Part shown: piece after piece, positions 1-6,379 of the stretch
Layout: the number at the start of each line of letters is the position of its first letter
How positions within the stretch are numbered: the stretch's first letter is position 1
NCBI GenBank assembly: GCA_001803565.1
Contig: MHDQ01000084.1
Coordinates: forward strand, 1 to 7,281
Origin: Nitrospinae bacterium RIFCSPLOWO2_12_FULL_45_22
Lineage (GTDB): Bacteria > 2-12-FULL-45-22
Direction of reading: 5' to 3'
Length of the DNA: 7,281 bases
Translations under genes and position numbers: made by a program
The notes under the pieces: generated by a model
Seen by the model: only the letters and a program-made list of their open reading frames with translations
Database searches by the model: none
Told to the model about the DNA's origin: nothing

Positions 1-1
1 T

Positions 2-1396
2 CTTACCACCGGCGAATATCTCCGGGAGGCCGTAACGTTGCTTTGTGAGATAGCAACCCTGGATGATGAAGACCTGGCAAAGCCGGGCCTCAAGGGTATA
101 TTTCCTCTCCTGGTAGAGAGGTTGAGCGATTCATTCAACCCGGAATATTGTGCGCTTTATGATCAAGCCTTTGCCCAGGTAGTAGAATTCTGCCGTCATC
201 TGCCAGCCGGGAGGGCCCTGGATACGCAATTGAGACGGTTTGGCCTGATGAATGAACAAAACCTTTTAGCCCGAAAGGCAGCCCTTAAGCATCTGCGGGG
301 AAAGTTCAACCCTTCTCTAAAAAGGAGCATCAAGAAGATATTTGTCCTCTCCCGGGTCACCGTGGGGGCTGAGGTAGCAATAACCAGCATTATTCTGGCA
401 AAATTGAAGCAGACCTTTCCTCAGGCTGAGCTAGTACTACTGGCAGACCCACGGATGAGGCAGCTCTTTGGTGGGGATTCCAGGGTAAGGATACGCGAAA
501 CCCAATATGAAAGGAGCGGGGATCTAATTGAGCGGCTGAACAGTTGGATCGAGGTGGTTGATACCATTGACGATGAGATAAGGGGTTTGGAGTCTAGCGA
601 GTTCTTAGTGGTTGATCCCGATTCGAGGCTCACGCAGCTAGGTATCCTGCCGGTGGTAGAAGATGACTCCAGATACCTATTCTTTGAGAGCCGTGGCTAT
701 AGAAAACCCGGAATAGGGTCTATCGGCCAGCTCACCGTGAATTGGCTGAATAACCGTTTCGGTGGGGATGATGAATTGTATCCTTACGTTAGTTTACCCG
801 CCACGGATAATGCCTTTGGCAGACAGCTATCCCAGAAGCTCCGTAGTGGCAGTAGCCCTTATCTGGTAAGCATCAGTTTTGGCGTGGGTGGCAATTTGCG
901 AAAAAGAGTCCCTGACCCATTTGAGGAGAAACTTATATTAAGCCTCATTGATGATGGCTGCGTAGTTCTCCTGGACAAGGGTGTAGGGGAGGAGGAGCGT
1001 CTCAGGGCCAACCAGTTAATTGCTGGCTTATGCGAGAAAGGCAAATTAGTTACTGAAGTTGATGAAGCCAGTGCACCTTATATACTACAGTCAGAGACCA
1101 TCTCCTGTCATATAGCTACCTGGGAAGGAGGCATTGGTCCCTTTGCTTCTTTAATTGCTGAAAGCGACGAATATATTGGGTACGATTCTGCCGGTCAACA
1201 TATTGCAGCAGCCCTCGCTGTGCCTACCATAGATCTTTTTGCCGATAGGAGTTACCCGCTGTTTTCTGAACGCTGGAAGCCTTATGGCAAAGGGCCGGTC
1301 AAGGTAGTAAAACTAAACGATAGCAAGAACGCTCCTGAGGAGGCATTGGCAGCAGTAATGGCTTATCATCAGGAGAGCAGAAAGGCCCGCCCGTAA
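2..1396 (+). CDS. Glycosyltransferase family 9 (heptosyltransferase-like), 5' end outside window
   Basis: Probably transfers a sugar from a nucleotide donor to a growing cell-surface glycan on the cytoplasmic side of the membrane. Numbering from the TTG at 38 (452 residues), a helical N-terminal region of about 95 residues precedes two Rossmann-like halves of a GT-B fold. The first opens with FVLSRVTVGAEVAITS (102-117) followed by FPQAELVLLADP (127-138), the usual GT9 pattern. The second starts near 273, and GYDSAGQHIAAALAVPTIDL (381-400) is the typical GT9 C-terminal donor-site block. The frame is open to the left edge and reads plausible coding sequence (LTTGEYLREAVT), so I treat the gene as 5' partial. 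A GGGAGG at 24-29, eight bases before the TTG at 38, makes a start there possible but less likely. The stop lies 8 bases before the flippase ATG, indicating an operon. The class is fairly certain; the sugar and acceptor cannot be read, and 'heptosyltransferase' is only a family label. Confidence 0.82.
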   Translation, partial: LTTGEYLREAVTLLCEIATLDDEDLAKPGLKGIFPLLVERLSDSFNPEYCALYDQAFAQVVEFCRHLPAGRALDTQLRRFGLMNEQNLLARKAALKHLRGKFNPSLKRSIKKIFVLSRVTVGAEVAITSIILAKLKQTFPQAELVLLADPRMRQLFGGDSRVRIRETQYERSGDLIERLNSWIEVVDTIDDEIRGLESSEFLVVDPDSRLTQLGILPVVEDDSRYLFFESRGYRKPGIGSIGQLTVNWLNNRFGGDDELYPYVSLPATDNAFGRQLSQKLRSGSSPYLVSISFGVGGNLRKRVPDPFEEKLILSLIDDGCVVLLDKGVGEEERLRANQLIAGLCEKGKLVTEVDEASAPYILQSETISCHIATWEGGIGPFASLIAESDEYIGYDSAGQHIAAALAVPTIDLFADRSYPLFSERWKPYGKGPVKVVKLNDSKNAPEEALAAVMAYHQESRKARP

Positions 1397-1404
1397 AAGG
1401 AAAT

Positions 1405-2667
1405 ATGGAGAGAGTTCAAGGGGATAATCTTATCGGACATGGTTCAATCCTTATGGCAGCGACAATGACTGCCAATATTTCCAACTATTTGTTCCATATA
1501 TTTATGAGCCGGTATTTAGGGCCATCTAACTATGGTATACTCAATTCTCTGCTGGCCTTATTTATGATCATTGCCATTCCCATGACCTCTATCCAAACAT
1601 TAGTGGCGAGATATATATCAAAATATCTAGCCCTCAATGATATAGCAAAGATAATCCCCTTCCTGGCCTTCACCATAAGACAGGTAGCAATTTTGGGAAT
1701 ATCGTTTTTTGCCATTTTTCTTATCTCTCTCAGAACGCTCTCTTCTTACCTTAATATTGATGAGTTGGCCCCGGTGCTAATAACCGGGGTTGCCCTCTTT
1801 ATTACTATGTTTTTACCCATTGCCCAGGGTTTGTTGCAAGGTGCCCAGAGGTTCTGGTATCTATCGGCAAGCATAGCAGGAGGTACGGTTGGGAGGCTTT
1901 TTGTAGGTATCTTGCTGGTTCTGCTGGGGTTTGGTGTAAACGGCGGAATAGCGGCATCAGCCCTGGCATCTTTCCTGTCTATCCTTATCTGCCTCTACCC
2001 CATATATCTATTCCTCAGAGAGCTATGGGGAACTAAAAACCGGCTTGAAATTAACCCCAAAGAGGTATATGGCTACTTCACCCCACTATTTACTGCCTTT
2101 TTCCTGTTTGCTATCCTGACCAATGTGGATGTGATAATAGTAAAACACTACTTTTCCTCCATAGAAGCGGGCTATTATTCTGCCGCGGCCCTTATCGGCA
2201 GGGCCTTTCTCTTTCTCCCGGCCGCCCTGGTCATGGTTATGTTCCCCAAGGTCTCGGAGATGTACTCACGGCAAGAAAATTCTCTGGTTCTTCTCAAGAA
2301 AGCCCTGTTTTTTAGCCTGATAATATCATCTTGTGGGATCGTCTCCTGCCTCCTATTCCCCCAGGTTATTATATCCCTGCTATTCGGAGAAAAATACCTA
2401 GCCGCTAAGCCCCTGATAATGTTCTTTGGCCTTTCGCTCACCCCGCTTGCTATGGTGAATATCCTTATCAATTATCATATTGCCCGCGAGCAGGTATCCT
2501 TCATATTTCCTGTGATGCTTGCAGCCATTATACTATTTGTTAGCTTAATATTTTTTCATCAGTCTCTACTCCAGGTGCTATTCATATTGGGGCTGAGCGG
2601 ATTTTTCTTATTTTTATTCCTTTTAGGAATAATTTATCGAGAAGCCAGGCAAGAAGAGTGTTTCTGA
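1405..2667 (+). CDS. Wzx-like oligosaccharide flippase (MOP/MATE superfamily)
   Basis: Integral membrane protein of 420 residues, the usual size for polysaccharide-biosynthesis flippases, which move lipid-linked oligosaccharides from the inner to the outer face of the cytoplasmic membrane. About 12 hydrophobic segments are visible, roughly at residues 14-34, 43-65, 92-115, 122-145, 155-178, 180-205, 225-247, 255-280, 298-318, 335-357, 365-385 and 388-411. Family-typical stretches are FMSRYLGPSNYGILNSL (33-49) after the first helix and TNVDVIIVKHYFSSIEAGYY (239-258) followed by FPKVSEMYS (280-288). The short N-terminus rich in Gly and polar residues before helix 1 is also typical. The ATG is supported by AAAAGGA at 1395-1401, which overlaps the stop of the preceding gene. 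Placement between glycosyltransferase genes supports a role in exporting their product. No conserved catalytic residues are expected, so substrate cannot be inferred. Family assignment is secure. Confidence 0.9.
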   Translation: MERVQGDNLIGHGSILMAATMTANISNYLFHIFMSRYLGPSNYGILNSLLALFMIIAIPMTSIQTLVARYISKYLALNDIAKIIPFLAFTIRQVAILGISFFAIFLISLRTLSSYLNIDELAPVLITGVALFITMFLPIAQGLLQGAQRFWYLSASIAGGTVGRLFVGILLVLLGFGVNGGIAASALASFLSILICLYPIYLFLRELWGTKNRLEINPKEVYGYFTPLFTAFFLFAILTNVDVIIVKHYFSSIEAGYYSAAALIGRAFLFLPAALVMVMFPKVSEMYSRQENSLVLLKKALFFSLIISSCGIVSCLLFPQVIISLLFGEKYLAAKPLIMFFGLSLTPLAMVNILINYHIAREQVSFIFPVMLAAIILFVSLIFFHQSLLQVLFILGLSGFFLFLFLLGIIYREARQEECF

Positions 2668-2686
2668 GGCCCAATTAGTAATTATC

Positions 2687-2713
2687 ACCGCAAAGGCGCA
2701 AAGAACGCAAAGA
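2687..2713 (+). repeat. Solitary CAAAGG-type repeat, related to the inverted repeat at 5911/6338
   Basis: The 74-base gap between flippase and double glycosyltransferase contains a purine-rich unit with the core CAAAGGCGCAAAGA. Aligned with the reverse complement of the arm at 6338-6363 it matches 21 of 26 positions with one extra A; four of the five mismatches are A/G. Its orientation is that of the left arm at 5911. No open frame is attached to it. The gap otherwise holds only GAAAGG at 2725-2730 and AAAAGG at 2735-2740 as possible ribosome-binding bases for the next gene. I see no promoter or terminator. Confidence 0.6.
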
Positions 2714-2741
2714 AAGATAGGTAAGAAAGGTTCTAAAAGGA

Positions 2742-4451
2742 ATGCAGGATAAAATTTCAGTAATCATGCCCGCCTATAATGAAGGGGATAATATCTATCA
2801 TAATATCTCTGAAACGGTAAGGGTTTTTAATAACCTGAGAGGTACATACGAGATCATTGTGGTTGACGATGGTAGCAGGGATAATACTTACCAGGAGGCA
2901 CAAAGGGCAGCCGAGATATATCCCACTGTGCTAGTAAAGAAAAATGATGATAATCAGGGGAAAGGGTCCTCCCTCAAATACGGGTTTCAGCTTGCTACCG
3001 GGGAGCTCATAGTATTTCTCGATGCCGACCTGGACCTTCACCCGGAGCAACTAGATACCCTATTCCAGGTAATGGACCAGACCGGCTCTGATGTAGTAAT
3101 TGGCTCCAAAAGACACCCCCATTCGCAATTGAATTACCCCCTAGACCGGAAGATCATAAGCAATATCTATGCCTTGCTCCTCCGACTCCTCTTCAGACTC
3201 CCTTTAAAAGATACCCAGACCGGCCTCAAAATCTATAAAACCGAGGTGCTAAGAAAAATATTTCCACGGATCCTTTGTAAGGGATATGCCTTTGACGTAG
3301 AACTATTGGCCAATGCCCACGGCTTTGGCTACAAGATTACCGAGGCGCCAGTCATATTGAATTTCCGGCGTGAGGCACGATGGGGCCGGATCGGATTATA
3401 TACCTTATACAAGACTGGACTGGATACCCTGGCTATCTTTTATCGGATGTATATCCTGAAATATTACCAGAGAGCGCTGCCCCAAATTGAGGCCTTCCCC
3501 AGGGTTTCAATTATAATTGCGGCAAAGGATTTTAATCACTATGCGCAAGAAGCTATAGAACGTTGTCGCAACCTTAACTATCCGGATTTCGAGATTATAT
3601 TCCTTCCAGACCCTCCCTGCCAGATACCCTATGAGGAGGTTAAGGTTGTTCCTACCGGGCCAGTCGTCCCATCAAAAAAGAGGGACCTGGGGGTTGCGGC
3701 ATCCTCTGGCCAGATAATAGCATTTCTGGACGATGATGCCTATCCGGTAAGGGATTGGTTGATGAATGCCGCCAGATACTTTAATGACCCGGACATTGCC
3801 GCCATAGGTGGCCCTGCGGCTACCCCTGAAGAAGACAGTACCATGCAGAAGGCTAGTGGCGCTATCTATGCCTCGCTAATGATGGGGGGTAACCAGGGCT
3901 ACCGCTATATCCCCAAGACTTATCGGGAGGTTGATGATTACCCTACCTGCAATCTAATCGTAAAAAAATCTGATTTCGAAAAAGTGGGTGGATTTAATAC
4001 CAACTTCTGGCCCGGTGAGGATACCTTTCTCTGCCTGAAGTTAACCAGGGAGCTAAAGAGAAAGATTGTTTATGACCCGGACGTCCTGGTATATCACCAC
4101 CGCAGGCCCCTCTTCCTGCCTCACCTCAGACAGATAAAGAGCTATGGTTTACACCGGGGTTATTTTGTAAAAAGGTTTCCCAAAACTTCCTTACGTATAT
4201 CCTATTTTCTGCCCACATTATTGATCCTGGGCCTATCCCTGGGCTGGCTGACCGTATTCAGCTATCCTATGCTTTTTTCTATTTATCTCCTCGGCCTCGG
4301 TATCTATCTCACTATGGCATTTTTAACGGGCTTGAAAAGCTTTCGTCTAAAAATGGCCCTGGGAATATTTTCTGGGATAATTTTATCCCACTTCACGTAT
4401 GGGATCTGCTTTATAAAGGGGCTTATGAGCAGGAGGCTACCGGAAGAATGA
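2742..4451 (+). CDS. Fused double GT2 glycosyltransferase with C-terminal membrane region
   Basis: A 569-residue protein with two GT-A domains. Domain 1 (about 4-240) resembles dolichyl/polyprenyl-phosphate mannosyl- or glucosyltransferases (DPM1-like): ISVIMPAYNEGDN at 5-17, VVDDGSRDNT at 40-49, metal-binding DAD at 94-96 and DTQTGLKIYKTEVL at 157-170. Domain 2 (about 253-480) starts again with PRVSIIIAAKD. It carries FLDDDAYP (328-335), GEDTFLCLK (425-433) and YHHRR (451-455) with QIKSYGLHRG (464-473), giving the DDD, ED and basic-tail elements of a processive-type or membrane-bound GT2. Two hydrophobic stretches at about 486-530 and 536-562 likely anchor it. In domain 2 the usual VDDGS nucleotide motif is replaced by FLPDPP (287-292). 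The start is well placed because the fold begins at residue 4. The last codons overlap the ATG of the radical SAM gene. Domain 1 may charge a polyprenyl phosphate or sugar chain and domain 2 add another sugar; that split is inference. Separate one-domain genes are the commoner arrangement. Confidence 0.87.
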   Translation: MQDKISVIMPAYNEGDNIYHNISETVRVFNNLRGTYEIIVVDDGSRDNTYQEAQRAAEIYPTVLVKKNDDNQGKGSSLKYGFQLATGELIVFLDADLDLHPEQLDTLFQVMDQTGSDVVIGSKRHPHSQLNYPLDRKIISNIYALLLRLLFRLPLKDTQTGLKIYKTEVLRKIFPRILCKGYAFDVELLANAHGFGYKITEAPVILNFRREARWGRIGLYTLYKTGLDTLAIFYRMYILKYYQRALPQIEAFPRVSIIIAAKDFNHYAQEAIERCRNLNYPDFEIIFLPDPPCQIPYEEVKVVPTGPVVPSKKRDLGVAASSGQIIAFLDDDAYPVRDWLMNAARYFNDPDIAAIGGPAATPEEDSTMQKASGAIYASLMMGGNQGYRYIPKTYREVDDYPTCNLIVKKSDFEKVGGFNTNFWPGEDTFLCLKLTRELKRKIVYDPDVLVYHHRRPLFLPHLRQIKSYGLHRGYFVKRFPKTSLRISYFLPTLLILGLSLGWLTVFSYPMLFSIYLLGLGIYLTMAFLTGLKSFRLKMALGIFSGIILSHFTYGICFIKGLMSRRLPEE

Positions 4452-5899
4452 AGGTCTTTATCTCCTACCCGCCCCTGGAAGACGCGAGGGGGATACCCCT
4501 TCTGAGCCAGAACAGGCAGTTCCAGTGGTTTAACAACCCTACTTATATCTATCCTATGGTACCGGCTTATGCTGCTACTATGCTTAAAGAAGATGGATTC
4601 GAGGTGATATGGGATGATGCCATAGCCGAATCAAAGAGTTATAAAGACTGGTTCTTAAATCTAATCAAAGAGGAACCAGACCTCATAGCTATTGAGACGA
4701 AAACCCCGGTTATCAAGCGACACTGGCAGATCATTGATGAGCTTAAGAATTCATCGCCTGGCACTAAGCTTGTGCTCCTCGGGGACCATGTAACCGCTAT
4801 GCCAGAAGAGAGCCTGGAGGCAAGCCAGGCAGACTTCCTGCTCACCGGGGGAGATTATGATTTTCTACTGCTCAATCTCTGTCGCTATCTTAATGGGAGC
4901 GCAGAAAGCCTGGAGCCCGGTATCTGGTACCGCCACAAAGGGCAAATACTTAATACCGGAGGATTTGCCCTGAACCACGACCTCCAACGGCTGCCATTCA
5001 TTGATCGGGATTTAACTAGGTGGCAACTGTATAGTGAGAAAAACGGAAATTATAAAAGACTTCCAGGTACCTATACTATGGCCGGACGGGATTGCTGGTG
5101 GGGTAAATGTACCTTCTGCTCCTGGGTTTCTCTATATCCTAAATATCGTCTCAGGCCATACGAAAATCTACTGGATGAGATAGGTCTATTGATAGATCAG
5201 TACGGCATAAAGGAAATAATGGACGATACAGGAACTTTTCCGGCTGGCCAGTGGCTCAGGGATTTTTGCCAGGGGATGATTGATCGGGGCTATAATAAAA
5301 AGATAGCCTTTGACTGCAATATGCGACCCGGTATCCTGAAAGCTGAAGATTACCAACTCATGGGTAAGGCCGGGTTCCGTCTCATACTATTCGGGCTAGA
5401 ATCTGCCAATCAGGAAACCCTTGATAGGATCAATAAAGGGGTAAGGGCGGATGATATCATAAAGGACTGCCAGATGGCAAAGAGGGCCGGGCTACAGCCC
5501 CATATCACGGTGATGGTAGGGTATCCCTGGGAAGATAAAAGCCAGGTGAAAAACACCCTCTGCCTGGCTGCTAATCTCTTCAAGCAGGGGCTGGTAGATA
5601 CCCTCCAGGCCACTATTGTCATTCCCTATCCCGGCACCCCGCTCTTTGATGAATGCAAAAAAAACCAATGGCTCATCACCGAGGAATGGGATAGGTACGA
5701 CATGAGGGAGCCGGTTATGAAATCACCCCTCTCGCCTGAAGAGCTTAAAAAGGCCACCCAACAACTATATAAGGCCTTTATCTCACCCCGGTTTATTGCC
5801 CGGAAGGTCTTAGCCATCCGGGGCCTTGATGACTTAAAGTTTCTTTACCGGGCGGCAAAGTCAGTGCTAGGCCATCTTAAAGATTTTATCCCTCATTAA
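4448..5899 (+). CDS. B12-binding-type radical SAM enzyme
   Basis: A 483-residue protein with the two-part architecture of cobalamin-binding radical SAM enzymes. Residues 1-190 form a B12-binding-like Rossmann domain: MVPAYAATMLKEDGFEVIWDD (37-57), KLVLLGDHVTAMPEESL (107-123), ADFLLTGGDYDFLLLNL (128-144). No DxHxxG lower-ligand motif is visible, so any cobalamin would be bound base-off without histidine, or not bound. The radical SAM barrel follows (about 205-440) with iron-sulfur cysteines C216, C221 and C224 in GRDCWWGKCTFCSW, spacing CX4CX2C instead of the canonical CX3CX2C. Also present are EIMDDTGTFPAGQWL (256-270), FGLESANQETLDRINKG (315-331) and GYPWE (358-362). Known members methylate unreactive carbons or rearrange lipids (for example HpnP- and HpnJ-type hopanoid enzymes) or mature peptides. 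Here the ATGA overlap with the double glycosyltransferase gene suggests action on a glycan, its lipid carrier or a precursor. Enzyme class is firm; reaction is unknown. Confidence 0.88.
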   Translation: MKVFISYPPLEDARGIPLLSQNRQFQWFNNPTYIYPMVPAYAATMLKEDGFEVIWDDAIAESKSYKDWFLNLIKEEPDLIAIETKTPVIKRHWQIIDELKNSSPGTKLVLLGDHVTAMPEESLEASQADFLLTGGDYDFLLLNLCRYLNGSAESLEPGIWYRHKGQILNTGGFALNHDLQRLPFIDRDLTRWQLYSEKNGNYKRLPGTYTMAGRDCWWGKCTFCSWVSLYPKYRLRPYENLLDEIGLLIDQYGIKEIMDDTGTFPAGQWLRDFCQGMIDRGYNKKIAFDCNMRPGILKAEDYQLMGKAGFRLILFGLESANQETLDRINKGVRADDIIKDCQMAKRAGLQPHITVMVGYPWEDKSQVKNTLCLAANLFKQGLVDTLQATIVIPYPGTPLFDECKKNQWLITEEWDRYDMREPVMKSPLSPEELKKATQQLYKAFISPRFIARKVLAIRGLDDLKFLYRAAKSVLGHLKDFIPH

Positions 5900-5910
5900 T
5901 CAGCCTTTAG

Positions 5911-5936
5911 GCCACAAAGGCACCAAGTCACTAAGA
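5911..5936 (+). repeat. Left arm of cassette inverted repeat
   Basis: This 26-base unit with the core CCACAAAGGCACCAAG is the inverted counterpart of 6338-6363 (23/26 identical; mismatches at the 14th, 18th and 22nd positions). It begins 12 bases after the radical SAM stop and ends 8 bases before the ATG of the GxxExxY gene, so its last bases (AAGA) include most of the only Shine-Dalgarno-like stretch, AAGAG at 5933-5937. Just outside, GCCTTT at 5903-5908 could pair with AAAGGC at 5916-5921 as a small alternative hairpin. Confidence 0.8.
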
Positions 5937-5944
5937 GCAGCATA

Positions 5945-6337
5945 ATGATATATGGGCCACTATCCGAAAGAGAAGAAGAGGTAGCTAGAAAGATTGTTGA
6001 CGCAGCTTACACGATCCACCGAATATTAGGACCAGGTTTGCTAGAAAAAGTGTATGAAGTCTGTTTTTGTCACGAGCTTTCTAAGAGAGAACTTTCTTAT
6101 CAAAGACAGGTTGACGTTACGATTGTATACGATGGTATTTCATTTGATGAAGGCCTGCGATTAGATGTGTTGGTTGAAGGACTGGTCATCTGTGAGCTCA
6201 AGGCTATGGATACCATAAACCCAGTATGGGAAGCACAGTTGTTAAGCCAATTAAAACTCACAGGCAAACGTCTCGGTTTTCTGATCAACTTCAATGTTCC
6301 CCTTATCAAAGACGGGATCAAGCGAATAATTTTGTAA
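5945..6337 (+). CDS. GxxExxY family protein (PD-(D/E)XK nuclease-like)
   Basis: A complete 130-residue protein, close to the usual size of the GxxExxY family (Pfam PDDEXK_3). The name-giving motif is at G31-E34-Y37 in GPGLLEKVYE, preceded by the expected helix AAYTIHRIL (20-28). A PD-(D/E)XK-like core follows: D74 in RLDVLVEG, then E84-x-K86 in VICELKA, then EAQLLSQLKLTG (96-107) and the closing LGFLINFNVPLIKDGIKRII (110-129). All presumed catalytic residues are present, so the gene looks intact. No signal peptide or membrane segment is seen. The biological role of the family is not established; the fold relationship suggests nucleic-acid cleavage, but this is prediction. The ribosome-binding site is weak (AAGAG at 5933-5937). 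The gene appears richer in A/T and in codons such as GTT and CTT than its neighbours, by eye. It is enclosed by an inverted repeat and is unrelated to glycan synthesis, which suggests independent acquisition. Confidence 0.88.
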   Translation: MIYGPLSEREEEVARKIVDAAYTIHRILGPGLLEKVYEVCFCHELSKRELSYQRQVDVTIVYDGISFDEGLRLDVLVEGLVICELKAMDTINPVWEAQLLSQLKLTGKRLGFLINFNVPLIKDGIKRIIL

Positions 6338-6363
6338 TCTTGGTGTCTTTGTGCCTTTGTGGC
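6338..6363 (-). repeat. Right arm of cassette inverted repeat
   Basis: The 26-base unit begins at the base immediately after the TAA of the GxxExxY gene and ends 16 bases before the ATG of the next glycosyltransferase. Its reverse complement, with the core CCACAAAGGCACAAAGACAC, matches the left arm at 23 of 26 positions. It is also closer to the solitary copy at 2687-2713 than the left arm is. It has no poly-T tract of the kind expected for an intrinsic terminator. Confidence 0.8.
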
Positions 6364-6379
6364 AAAACTGAGTAGCCGG

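Larger units (their letters stand above)
5911..6363 (+). mobile_element. Putative small cassette: GxxExxY gene inside a 26-base inverted repeat
   Basis: The two arms (5911-5936 and 6338-6363) match as inverted repeats at 23 of 26 positions and enclose only the 130-codon GxxExxY gene, 453 bases in total. The unit lies between a radical SAM gene and a glycosyltransferase gene that otherwise belong to one glycan cluster, and its gene is functionally unrelated to them. No target-site duplication is evident next to the arms, and the cassette encodes no recognisable transposase or integrase. Mobility is therefore an inference from structure; the inverted arms are directly visible. Confidence 0.45.

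Noticed and set aside
38-40. TTG at 38 as the true start of the GT9 gene
   Set aside because: GGGAGG lies at a suitable distance, but the frame stays open to the window edge and the upstream residues look like coding sequence, so a start outside the window is more likely. Not excluded.
196-633. Minus-strand open frames opposite the GT9 gene (196-390, 421-633), and a similar one at 859-1044
   Set aside because: Short, low-complexity translations lying wholly inside a well-supported plus-strand gene, with no family motif.
2175-2471. Minus-strand frame of 98 codons opposite the flippase
   Set aside because: It is fully contained in the membrane-protein gene and its translation shows no domain or plausible start context.
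2687-2713. CRISPR repeat or promoter
   Set aside because: There is a single unit with no regularly spaced spacers, and no recognisable -35/-10 pair around it.
5903-5921. Intrinsic terminator after the radical SAM gene (GCCTTT / AAAGGC hairpin)
   Set aside because: The stem is only 6 base pairs and is not followed by a run of T; it is better explained as an accident of the repeat arm.
5897-6379. Target-site duplication flanking the cassette
   Set aside because: Bases just outside the arms (ending CTTTAG on the left, starting AAAACT on the right) show no convincing direct repeat.
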